Source: an uncultured Faecalibacterium sp. (GTDB lineage: Bacteria > Bacillota > Clostridia > Oscillospirales > Ruminococcaceae). Taken from it: 44,897 nt of DNA. The translations under genes were made by a program, and so were the position numbers. A model generated the notes under the pieces. The model worked only from the letters and a program-made list of their open reading frames with translations, was not told the origin of the DNA and made no database searches. Numbering within the stretch: position 1 is the stretch's first letter; each line of letters opens with the position of its first letter. The stretch covers positions 1 to 44,897 of the forward strand of contig CAKSZU010000004.1 in NCBI GenBank assembly GCA_934526125.1, written 5' to 3'. Below, piece by piece: positions 38,922-44,897 of the stretch.

Positions 38922-38965
38922 TTGGCTCCCCCTTTGGGGGAGCTGGCGCGAAGCGCCTGAGAGGG
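38922..38965. repeat. dispersed intergenic repeat, copy C (right half)
   Basis: TTGGCTCCCCCTTTGGGGG, then AGCTGGCGCGAAGCGCCTGAG and AGGG: near-identical to 33084-33127, with similarity reaching back to about 38901. Two hairpins in tandem. It ends 11 bases before the stop of the first lipoprotein gene. Confidence 0.75.
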
Positions 38966-38976
38966 CAAGCCGCTGC

Positions 38977-39504
38977 TTACTCCTTCGGCACTGCGGCAAC
39001 GGTCACATTGCCGCTGGAAGTCAGGGTGAACTCTGCAGTGCTGCCCTGCAGGGTCACACGCAGTTTGAAGGGTGTGCCCTTCTTGAATGCGTTGTACGCG
39101 CTGGTGGAAGCCGAAAGCTCCGGCACATAGGTCTGGCTGCGGGCAAAGGACGCATTTGCTCCGGCAATCACCTTTTCTCCATTGTTCAGCTTCAGATCCT
39201 CGTTGTCGATCCTGCCAGCAAAGGTGTCCCTGAAGGTCGTGCCTGCAAAGCCGCGGCCATTGTACTTGATGGTCACATTCGGCTTGAAGAGGTAAGCCTT
39301 TTGGTTTTCACTCTCACTGCCGACGACTTCATCACCGGTCAGAGTCATATTGCCGGTGACGGTCACCTCAAATTCGCCCAGACCGATGGTGGCCGAGGGG
39401 ATGGGGTCCTCCCCGCAGCCGGTCAGGGCACCGGAGAGGGACACAGCCAGCGCGGCCGCAGCGGTGGCTTTCAGGAAATCACGGCGGGAAAATGCTTTGC
39501 TCAT
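38977..39504 (-). CDS. RR-type lipoprotein, array member 1
   Basis: 175 residues. Leader MSKAFSRRDFLKATAAAALA ends in LSGALTGCG with the lipid-modified Cys. SRRDFLK fits the Tat motif S/T-R-R-x-F-L-K. The mature part is a short beta-rich domain (ATIGLGEFEVTVTGNMTLTG, FKLRVTLQGSTAEFTLTSSG) of unknown function. Unlike its three relatives upstream, it has its own promoter (39544-39571) and its leader is less similar. GGAGGAATTTCTG precedes the ATG. Whether export is by Tat or Sec cannot be told without seeing tat genes. Confidence 0.75.
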   Translation of the reverse strand: MSKAFSRRDFLKATAAAALAVSLSGALTGCGEDPIPSATIGLGEFEVTVTGNMTLTGDEVVGSESENQKAYLFKPNVTIKYNGRGFAGTTFRDTFAGRIDNEDLKLNNGEKVIAGANASFARSQTYVPELSASTSAYNAFKKGTPFKLRVTLQGSTAEFTLTSSGNVTVAAVPKE

Positions 39505-39543
39505 CAGAAATTCCTCCTGTCCTGTATCGTTGTTGGTATCTTC

Positions 39544-39571
39544 ATAGTAGCATATCCGCACGGCGTGTCAA
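39544..39571 (-). promoter_or_regulatory. promoter of array member 1
   Basis: Minus strand: TTGACA (39566-39571), 16 bases, TGC-TACTAT (39544-39549 for the hexamer), an extended -10. Strong. Confidence 0.8.
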
Positions 39572-39592
39572 GTGTCGTTTTTTCGCCACGCA

Positions 39593-39625
39593 GAAACCCC
39601 GGCCATGCGCACGGCACGACCGGGG
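39593..39625 (-). terminator. terminator after array members 2-4
   Basis: CCCCGG and CCGGGG enclose a partly paired loop, followed on the minus strand by TTTCTG. Modest. Confidence 0.5.
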
Positions 39626-39639
39626 CAGAAAGAGGTTCG

Positions 39640-40233
39640 TCAGACGGTTTTGGACGTAATGTTGTCGCCGCTCCGGTTCACCTCAAACGTCTTGGTTTCG
39701 CCATTCAGCTTCAGCGTAAACCTGACGTTGGTCCAGGGAGCTTTAAGCCTTTCTTCTCCGTCCGCATAGTCCGGCACAAAGAATACATAGCCTTCCACAT
39801 ACGAATTCATGTCCCAGTTTTTATCCGATGGATACGTTTTGGAGTCTCCGGCCCTGAACAGGCTCTGCTCGCCTACATAGCCCTGATACTTCTCAGTGTC
39901 TATCGTCTCGTCTGTATTGGTCAGAACCTTTGCCTTATGGCCATTGATCGTCACATTGGTGATATCGGTCGCTTTCAGGGTAATTTCCTTGTCCTGACGA
40001 TTCTTGACCCAAAGGGCAATCCCGATCGGATCAATATATTTACTATCCCACCATCTCGTTTTGGTGGCTACCGAAACCATCACATTGCCGCCCATCGTGC
40101 AGGTGGCAACACCGGAAGCGTTCCCGATCTGCTCGACCCAATTACAGCCGCCCAGCAGAGAAGCCGCACCCACGGCCAGAACCGAAGCACCGGCGCATTT
40201 CAGGAACGCCCGGCGGGAAATTGCGTTGCTCAT
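39640..40233 (-). CDS. RR-type lipoprotein, array member 2
   Basis: 197 residues. Leader MSNAISRRAFLKCAGASVLA ends VGAASLLGGCN. The mature domain (ALWVKNRQDKEITLKATDI, VTINGHKAKVLTN, VEGYVFFVPDYADGEE, VRFTLKLNGETKTFEV) has the beta pattern of small Ig-like exported domains (DUF4352-like in outline: an N-rich strand about extra ions/ligands, then a 'G-y-v-v-F-x-V-P' strand). Role unknown. GGGAGG is 9 bases before the ATG. It follows member 3 by 18 bases, so members 4-3-2 form one operon. Confidence 0.75.
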   Translation of the reverse strand: MSNAISRRAFLKCAGASVLAVGAASLLGGCNWVEQIGNASGVATCTMGGNVMVSVATKTRWWDSKYIDPIGIALWVKNRQDKEITLKATDITNVTINGHKAKVLTNTDETIDTEKYQGYVGEQSLFRAGDSKTYPSDKNWDMNSYVEGYVFFVPDYADGEERLKAPWTNVRFTLKLNGETKTFEVNRSGDNITSKTV

Positions 40234-40251
40234 TTCAGATTCCTCCCGTTC

Positions 40252-40863
40252 TCAGCGGTTGGCCTTGATCTCAGCTTCATCCGGGTGATCCTTCTTCGGG
40301 GTTGCGGTAAAGGAGAAGGTCCCCGGGCCGAATTTAATGGTCAGCTCCAGTTTGCTCCAGCTCTCCGGCTTCGGCTCATTGTTGAGCTTGAACACCACAT
40401 AGCCGCTGACACTCCGGCTTTCCAGATCGCCCGCACCAATGTGGACAACACCGTTCTGGCCCAGCAGCAGATCTTTTTTATCCGCGACCTGCACATCGTT
40501 GTAGTTCTGGACCGTGGCCTTTACGCCGTCCACCTTCAGCTCAATATTCTCAGCCTTCAGGTCATACTCCTGACTGCTGAGACTGCTGATATCAATGGCC
40601 GCCGTGACCGTATCGATCGGTCCCTTTTTCCATTCTCCATCCACAGTTCCGCTTGCATGGTTGATGGCGGCCATATTCCAGGTCACACCCACGCGGTTGT
40701 GGGTAACACCGGCCACGTTGTTTTTATCCATCATGCCGTTCAGTGCATCATCAATGGCATCATCGATCAGGCTGCAACCGCCCAGCAGGGAAGCCGCACC
40801 GACGGCGACCGTTGCGGCACCGGCACACTTCAGGAACACACGGCGGGAAATTACGTTGCTCAT
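40252..40863 (-). CDS. RR-type lipoprotein, array member 3
   Basis: 203 residues. Leader MSNVISRRVFLKCAGAATVA ends VGAASLLGGCS, almost the same as in member 2. The mature part holds IDDAIDDALNGMMDK (a helix), then strands such as NIELKVDGVKATVQNY, SRSVSGYVVFKLNN and KLELTIKFGPGTFSFTA. The same 'S-G-Y-V-V-F-K' strand is shared with member 2. GAGG lies 9 bases before this ATG; an in-frame start five codons earlier (40878) has a weaker setting. Function unknown. Confidence 0.75.
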   Translation of the reverse strand: MSNVISRRVFLKCAGAATVAVGAASLLGGCSLIDDAIDDALNGMMDKNNVAGVTHNRVGVTWNMAAINHASGTVDGEWKKGPIDTVTAAIDISSLSSQEYDLKAENIELKVDGVKATVQNYNDVQVADKKDLLLGQNGVVHIGAGDLESRSVSGYVVFKLNNEPKPESWSKLELTIKFGPGTFSFTATPKKDHPDEAEIKANR

Positions 40864-40888
40864 AGCATTTCGCCTCACTTAGCTTTTA

Positions 40889-41500
40889 TCAGCCTTTTAC
40901 AATATCTGCGTCCCACTCGCCCTTGTAGGTCATGGTAAAGGTGCCCTTCTGGCCCTTGTAGCTGATCGTCAGGACAGCCTTCTTCCAAGAGCTGATTTCC
41001 TTGCCGGGAACAAAGATCAGACCACCGATTTCCTGGTCCTTCAGCACCTTCACCTTGCCGTTGTCGTCCAACAGCATGACATAATCTTCATCCTTATCGG
41101 AGTAGTCTGCAAATGCTGCATCCTTGAGCGCTTTCGCCTCATTGCCGATCTTGATCAGTGCATCAACACCGTCAATCGTCAGCTTGAAGTTGTCCTTAGA
41201 CAGTTCTTTCACGCCGCTGTTACCAACGACCTGTCCGATATCGGTTGCCACGATAAAGGGGATTACCGCCTTGACCGTCTTTTCCTGAGAGTCCTTGGTC
41301 TTGGGTGCAGTATAAGTGAACGGAGCCGTCAGGATAAAGTTAACATTGCCCAGAGTGATCATGTTGGGCACATCCTTGGTCGCATTGTTGATGATGTTAT
41401 CGATCAGGCTGCAGCCGCCCAGCATCGAAGCCGCACCTACTGCCACGGCAGCAGTACCGGCGCACTTCAGAAAGGTACGACGGGAAATTGCGTTGTTCAT
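40889..41500 (-). CDS. RR-type lipoprotein, array member 4
   Basis: 203 residues, first gene of the 4-3-2 operon. Leader MNNAISRRTFLKCAGTAAVA ends VGAASMLGGCS. The mature part (LIDNIINNATKDVPNMITLG, KDNFKLTIDGVDALIKIGNE, DQEIGGLIFVPGKEISSWKK, VLTISYKGQKGTFTMTYKGE) repeats the domain plan of members 2 and 3. Sequence identity is high in the leader and low in the mature domain. TGGAGG lies 8 bases before the ATG. Function unknown; surface-exposed and probably lipid-anchored. Confidence 0.75.
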   Translation of the reverse strand: MNNAISRRTFLKCAGTAAVAVGAASMLGGCSLIDNIINNATKDVPNMITLGNVNFILTAPFTYTAPKTKDSQEKTVKAVIPFIVATDIGQVVGNSGVKELSKDNFKLTIDGVDALIKIGNEAKALKDAAFADYSDKDEDYVMLLDDNGKVKVLKDQEIGGLIFVPGKEISSWKKAVLTISYKGQKGTFTMTYKGEWDADIVKG

Positions 41501-41569
41501 AATAATTTCCTCCAAAATCACTGATTTGAATACCTCAAAATTCCGTATGGGGAGAATATCCCCAGTTTT

Positions 41570-41598
41570 ATGATATCACCTGCAGTTTGACCCGTCAA
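41570..41598 (-). promoter_or_regulatory. promoter of the lipoprotein operon
   Basis: Minus strand: TTGACG (41593-41598), 17 bases, TATCAT (41570-41575). The transcript begins near a GGGGA-TATTC-TCCCC hairpin (41550-41565) that could stabilise its 5' end. Confidence 0.75.
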
Positions 41599-41643
41599 GC
41601 CGTGGATTTGCCGGAATCTCCGACAAATTTCTGTACAGAACGA

Positions 41644-41682
41644 CAAAATGGCCGTTCTGCACGGACAGTGCAGAGCGGCCAT
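41644..41682 (-). terminator. terminator of the nag operon
   Basis: ATGGCCGCTCTGCAC pairs with GTGCAGAACGGCCAT (one mismatch), loop TGTCC, then TTTTG on the minus strand. Confidence 0.75.
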
Positions 41683-41706
41683 CGCATTTTATGAAGTTTT
41701 CCCGGT

Positions 41707-42312
41707 TCAGAACTGCGTCATCGAGCCGTCCGGGCGATAGAAGGCGACATATTTCTTCCACAGGCTCTCGCCCATGGCGCGGCGGTAGCAGTCGGCCAGA
41801 CGGCGGACTTCCGTTTCCGCTTCATAGGGCGCGGCACCGGGGCAGGGCAGGACCAGCACCCGGAACCAGGCATCGAACAGATGCTCGGTCCAACCGGTGT
41901 CCTTTGCGCCGCACCGGGCATAGAAGCCCAGACGGCGCACGGCCATGGCCTCGTCCTCCGCCTTTTCGGGGCACTCGGCCTCGATCAGGATAGCCTGTGC
42001 CCCGGCCTCATGGCCGGGCAGGGCGGCCAGCAGCTTTGCCCCCAGACCGGAAGCGCGGTACTGCGGCAGCACGGCGAAATAATCCAGCTGGCTCACGACA
42101 CTGCCTGCGGGCCGCACCATCAGCAGATACGCCGCCAGTGCATCGCCGTCGTACACGCCCCAGGTGTGGGCCGTTCCGGCGGCTTCGCTGTTCAGGATCA
42201 TGCTCAGGGGTTTCAGCTCGCTTTTGGGGAAATCCCGGCGCATCTCGTCGAGATATACCTCCGTCAGCTCGTCGGCGGTCAGCAGCCGCCAGGTCAGCGT
42301 TGCCAGGGTCAT
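41707..42312 (-). CDS. GNAT family acetyltransferase, third gene of the nag operon
   Basis: 201 residues. GNAT core: SVVSQLDYFAVLPQYRASGL followed by GAKLLAALPG (acetyl-CoA loop Y-R-x-S-G-L-G-x), then AILIEAECPEKAEDEAMAVR and LGFYARCGAKDTG. Its ATG overlaps the nagA stop as ATGA. A role in amino-sugar acetylation would fit the operon, but this is only inferred; the C-terminal half (VLPCPGAAPYEAETEVRR, KKYVAFYRPDG) is not diagnostic. Confidence 0.82.
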   Translation of the reverse strand: MTLATLTWRLLTADELTEVYLDEMRRDFPKSELKPLSMILNSEAAGTAHTWGVYDGDALAAYLLMVRPAGSVVSQLDYFAVLPQYRASGLGAKLLAALPGHEAGAQAILIEAECPEKAEDEAMAVRRLGFYARCGAKDTGWTEHLFDAWFRVLVLPCPGAAPYEAETEVRRLADCYRRAMGESLWKKYVAFYRPDGSMTQF

Positions 42313-43436
42313 ACGATGCGGGTCCCTTTCTGGTAGACGGCCTGAATGTTCAGCTCCTTGTCCGCCAGGATCACATTGCCGTAGCGCCCTGCGGCCAGAC
42401 TGCCGTAGTCGTTGTCCACGCCGATGCTCCGGGCAGGGTTCTCGCTGGCGGCACGGACGGCGCTTTCCAGCGGGACGCCCATTTCCAGCACGGCCCGCTT
42501 CATGCAGTCGTACAGGCAGGTGGCACTGCCCGCAATGGTGCCGGGGTGCTCGGTCAGGGTGGCACGGGGGCCCTCCACAGTCACGGCCTGTCCGCCCAGA
42601 CTGTACTGGCCGTCCGGCAGGCCGCAGGCCATCATGCTGTCGGCGATCAGGATCACATGGTCATCCCCGAAGGTGTTGAAGGTGAACCGCACCATGGCAG
42701 GGTGGATGTGGACGTTGTCGGTGATCAGCTCCACCTCGGCCCCCCGCTCCAGCGCCGCGATGATGGGGCCCGGCTCCCGGTGGGTGATACCGGGCATGGC
42801 GTTGTACAGGTGGGTCATGTGGGTGGCACCGGCGTCAAAGGCGGCGTTGGCGGTGTCGTAATCGGTGCAGGTGTGGGCAATGGAGATCCGCACCTCGTCA
42901 TGGCAGGCGGCGATGAAGTCCAGTGCGCCGGGCTCCTCGGGGGCCACGTCCACCAGCTTGATCAGGCCGTTTGCCCGCTTCTGCAGGCGGCGGAACATCC
43001 CGATGTCGGCGGCATGGAGGTATTCCGGGTTCTGTGCGCCCACCTTCTTCGGGCTGATGAAGGGGCCTTCCATGTTGATGCCCACAAGGTCCGCGCCCTT
43101 GCCGTTTTTGTGGGCGGCGGCGGCATCCATCACGCCGTTCAGGATCTCTTCCGAGAAGGTCATGGTGGCGGGGCAGATGGCCAGCACGCCCTTGCTGGCC
43201 TCGAAGTCGGCAAGGGTCTGGATGGCTTCTTCGTTGCCGTCGCAGAAATCCTTGCCCATGGCACCGTGGAAGTGGATATCCACAAGACCCGGCAGAGCGT
43301 AAGCGCCCTTGGCGTCCACGATCTCCTCGCCTTCTTCGGGCTGGGCAAAGGGGACGATGCGGCCGTCCCGGATGGTCAGGCTCCCCTCCTCAAAGGTGTG
43401 GCGGGGGGTATAGATCAGAGCATTTTTGATGATCAT
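42309..43436 (-). CDS. nagA: N-acetylglucosamine-6-phosphate deacetylase
   Basis: 375 residues, amidohydrolase fold. It removes acetate from GlcNAc-6-phosphate. Seen are DIHFHGAMGKDF with metal His, MEGPFISPKKVGAQN with the metal Glu, AHTCTDYD, HLYNAMPG, and the catalytic Asp in LIADSMMACGLPDG. It overlaps the nagB stop as ATGA and is followed by a coupled acetyltransferase. Confidence 0.95.
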   Translation of the reverse strand: MIIKNALIYTPRHTFEEGSLTIRDGRIVPFAQPEEGEEIVDAKGAYALPGLVDIHFHGAMGKDFCDGNEEAIQTLADFEASKGVLAICPATMTFSEEILNGVMDAAAAHKNGKGADLVGINMEGPFISPKKVGAQNPEYLHAADIGMFRRLQKRANGLIKLVDVAPEEPGALDFIAACHDEVRISIAHTCTDYDTANAAFDAGATHMTHLYNAMPGITHREPGPIIAALERGAEVELITDNVHIHPAMVRFTFNTFGDDHVILIADSMMACGLPDGQYSLGGQAVTVEGPRATLTEHPGTIAGSATCLYDCMKRAVLEMGVPLESAVRAASENPARSIGVDNDYGSLAAGRYGNVILADKELNIQAVYQKGTRIV

Positions 43437-44161
43437 AACAGGCTCAGTGCCTCCTCATCCGCCACCAGGATGCAGTCCGGGTGCATCTGCAGGATGGAGC
43501 CCGGGCACTCGGGGGTCACAGGGCCGGACACAACAGCCTTGACGGCCTTGGCTTTTGCCAGACCGTTGGCCACCACCAGCACCTTGCGGGCCTGCATGAT
43601 GGTCTTGATGCCCATGGTGTAGGCCTGCTTGGGCACCAGATCCTCGTTGCCGTCAAAGAAGCGCTTGTTGGCCTCGATGGTGGCGGGGGTCAGGTCCACG
43701 CAGTGGGTCTCCAGCTCAAAGGCCTCGCCCGGCTCGTTGAAGCCGATGTGGCCGTTGGGGCCAAGGCCCAGCAGCTGCAGGTCGATGCCGCCCACGCTGT
43801 GGATGATGTCGTTGTACTTTGCGCAGGCATCGGCCGCATCGGGGTTGGTGCCGTCGGGCAGATGGATGGCTTCGGGGCGGATGTTCACATGGTCAAACAG
43901 ATTCTTGTGCATGAAGCTCCAGTAGCTCTCCGGATGCTCCTTAGGCAGGCCGCGGTACTCGTCCAGATTGACGGTGGTGACCTCGGAGAAATCGATGTCG
44001 CCCTTGTTGTACCACTCCACCAGCTGGGCGTATGCGCCCACGGGGGTGCCGCCGGTGGCCAGACCCAGCACACAGTTCGGCTTCATGATGACCTGCGCGG
44101 AGATGATGTTGGCTGCCTTGCGGGACATATCCTTGTAATCCTTTGCACGAATGATCTTCAT
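43433..44161 (-). CDS. nagB: glucosamine-6-phosphate deaminase
   Basis: 242 residues. Converts glucosamine 6-phosphate to fructose 6-phosphate and ammonia. Seen are LGLATGGTPVGAYAQL, NLDEYRGLPKEHPESY with catalytic Asp, LGLGPNGHIGFNEPG with the ring-opening His, and AKAVKAVVSGPVTPECPGS. GGAGG lies 9 bases before the ATG at 44161; a longer in-frame version would run through the promoter. First gene of the nagB-nagA-GNAT operon. Confidence 0.95.
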   Translation of the reverse strand: MKIIRAKDYKDMSRKAANIISAQVIMKPNCVLGLATGGTPVGAYAQLVEWYNKGDIDFSEVTTVNLDEYRGLPKEHPESYWSFMHKNLFDHVNIRPEAIHLPDGTNPDAADACAKYNDIIHSVGGIDLQLLGLGPNGHIGFNEPGEAFELETHCVDLTPATIEANKRFFDGNEDLVPKQAYTMGIKTIMQARKVLVVANGLAKAKAVKAVVSGPVTPECPGSILQMHPDCILVADEEALSLL

Positions 44162-44194
44162 AATGGGAACCTCCTGTTTTTTTACCGTATGTTC

Positions 44195-44222
44195 AGTATA
44201 GCACGTTTCCGGCCGGAAAGAG
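44195..44222 (-). promoter_or_regulatory. nag promoter region with a perfect 14-base palindrome
   Basis: Minus strand -10 TATACT (44195-44200), with the palindrome TTTCCGGCCGGAAA at 44206-44219 in the spacer and a poor -35 (CTCTTT). A repressor bound to the palindrome would block polymerase; an RpiR, GntR or ROK regulator responding to GlcNAc-6-phosphate or GlcN-6-phosphate is the natural guess. Confidence 0.65.
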
Positions 44223-44243
44223 TAGCCGGTTTGTGAACAAATC

Positions 44244-44287
44244 AAAAACCGCCGGGGGCAGGGCGTAGACGCCCGCCCTCGGCGGCT
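44244..44287 (-). terminator. terminator after the PTS gene
   Basis: AGCCGCCGAGGGCGGGCGT pairs with CGCCCTGCCCCCGGCGG around CTA, followed on the minus strand by TTTTTG. Confidence 0.85.
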
Positions 44288-44354
44288 CTTTCTCATGCGG
44301 GGATGGGTGCGGAATCAACCAGACTTCCGCAGGAAATGCGGCTCAGAAGGATGC

Positions 44355-44897
44355 TTACAGCATCTTCTTCAGCTCATCATACACGAACTGCACCTTGGTG
44401 CCGATGATGACCTGGCAGGTGGTCTTGTCCGGGCGGATGACACCGGCAGCACCTGCAGCCTTGACGGCCTTCTCGTCCACAGCGGTGTAGTCCTTGATGG
44501 TGAAGCGCAGGCGGGTAGCGCAGTAGTCCACGCTGGAGACGTTCTCCTTGCCGCCGATGGCCTTCAGCACACCAGCAGCAACCTCAGTATAGTTGTTGTT
44601 GGCCAGAACGACCTTCTTCTCAGCCTCTTCGGCATCCTCGTCCTCACGGCCGGGGGTCTTCAGATCGAACTTGGTGATGGCGAAGTAGAACACGAAGTAG
44701 AACACCACGAATGCAGCGATGCCCAGAGGAATGATCATCCAGGTCTTAGCAGCTGCGGGCAGGGAAGCGGAGAACACCAGGTCGGTGGCGCCTGCAGAGA
44801 AGCAGAAGCCAGCACGGAAACCGGAGTAGTAGGTGATGATGGTGAAGATGCCGTACAGAGCGGAGTACACAACGTACAGCGGGAAGCACAGGAACAT
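44355..44897 (-). CDS. PTS system IIBC component, C-terminal part (runs off the window)
   Basis: 180 residues seen. The first 80 are the end of the membrane channel (FLCFPLYVVYSALYGIFTII, WMIIPLGIAAFVVFYFVFYF). The last 80 are an EIIB domain: ANNNYTEVAAGVLKAIGGKE, then VSSVDYCATRLRFTIKD with the phosphorylated Cys, and AAGVIRPDKTTCQVIIGT. A glucose/N-acetylglucosamine-type permease (NagE class) is likely, because nag genes follow 0.2 kb downstream, but glucose or maltose cannot be excluded. It ends in a strong terminator, so nagB has its own promoter. The start lies beyond the right edge. Confidence 0.82.
   Translation of the reverse strand: MFLCFPLYVVYSALYGIFTIITYYSGFRAGFCFSAGATDLVFSASLPAAAKTWMIIPLGIAAFVVFYFVFYFAITKFDLKTPGREDEDAEEAEKKVVLANNNYTEVAAGVLKAIGGKENVSSVDYCATRLRFTIKDYTAVDEKAVKAAGAAGVIRPDKTTCQVIIGTKVQFVYDELKKML

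Overview
The window reads as a chromosomal segment of a high-GC (visibly around 60%), low-oxygen-type Firmicute, most likely Faecalibacterium or a close relative in Oscillospiraceae. This is an inference from GGAGG-type ribosome binding sites, sigma-A promoters with TTGACA/TATAAT-like boxes and 16-17 bp spacers, lipoproteins with an RR-x-F-L-K leader, BspA-type repeats joined to an SLH-like tail, and the dispersed CCCTCTCAG...GGGGGAGCC hairpin repeats. There is no sign of prophage, CRISPR or transposase; this is mostly core chromosome with a few accessory islands.

Layout. (1) 1-5203, minus strand: an aromatic amino acid operon, pheA-aroB-aroC-aroE/aroK fusion-aroQ-aroF, from one good promoter and with stop/start overlaps. 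(2) 5260-6218: plsC plus a small coupled gene. (3) 6325-14140, plus strand: a YesL-like membrane protein, an unrecognised large protein, a cytidylate kinase-like protein, a MATE exporter, a DUF308 protein, an FAD dehydrogenase and an RpiR regulator. (4) 14344-20245, minus strand: a PatB/MalY-type lyase, a cyclophilin, then a LexA/CI-like self-cleaving repressor followed by a TIGR03916/TIGR03915 radical SAM DNA-metabolism pair and an anchored EreA/ChaN-like protein. (5) 20408-20730: two serine tRNAs. (6) 20743-27353: TraX, LysR, a secreted alpha/beta hydrolase, a split transketolase, an ECF S-component behind an attenuator leader, and a 49-residue orphan peptide gene. (7) 27661-30378: SstT and a dipeptide epimerase. 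(8) 30473-32980: a surface leucine-rich-repeat protein whose promoter has a ten-G tract in its spacer and whose leader holds a c-di-GMP-I riboswitch and a terminator. (9) 33245-38770: GNAT, AraC, and pstSCAB-phoU. (10) 38922-41598: four tandem paralogous RR-type lipoproteins. (11) 41644-44897: nagB-nagA-GNAT and the end of a PTS IIBC gene.

How parts work together. Region 1 supplies chorismate and phenylpyruvate; aroA and a tyrosine branch are not in view. Its AroQ lacks several residues considered catalytic. Regions 4 and 8 are the most unusual: one couples an SOS-type switch to a putative DNA-repair pair, the other stacks a possible phase-variable promoter on a second-messenger riboswitch to control a surface protein. 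Region 10 looks like a recently expanded family of exported lipoproteins of unknown function next to phosphate uptake.
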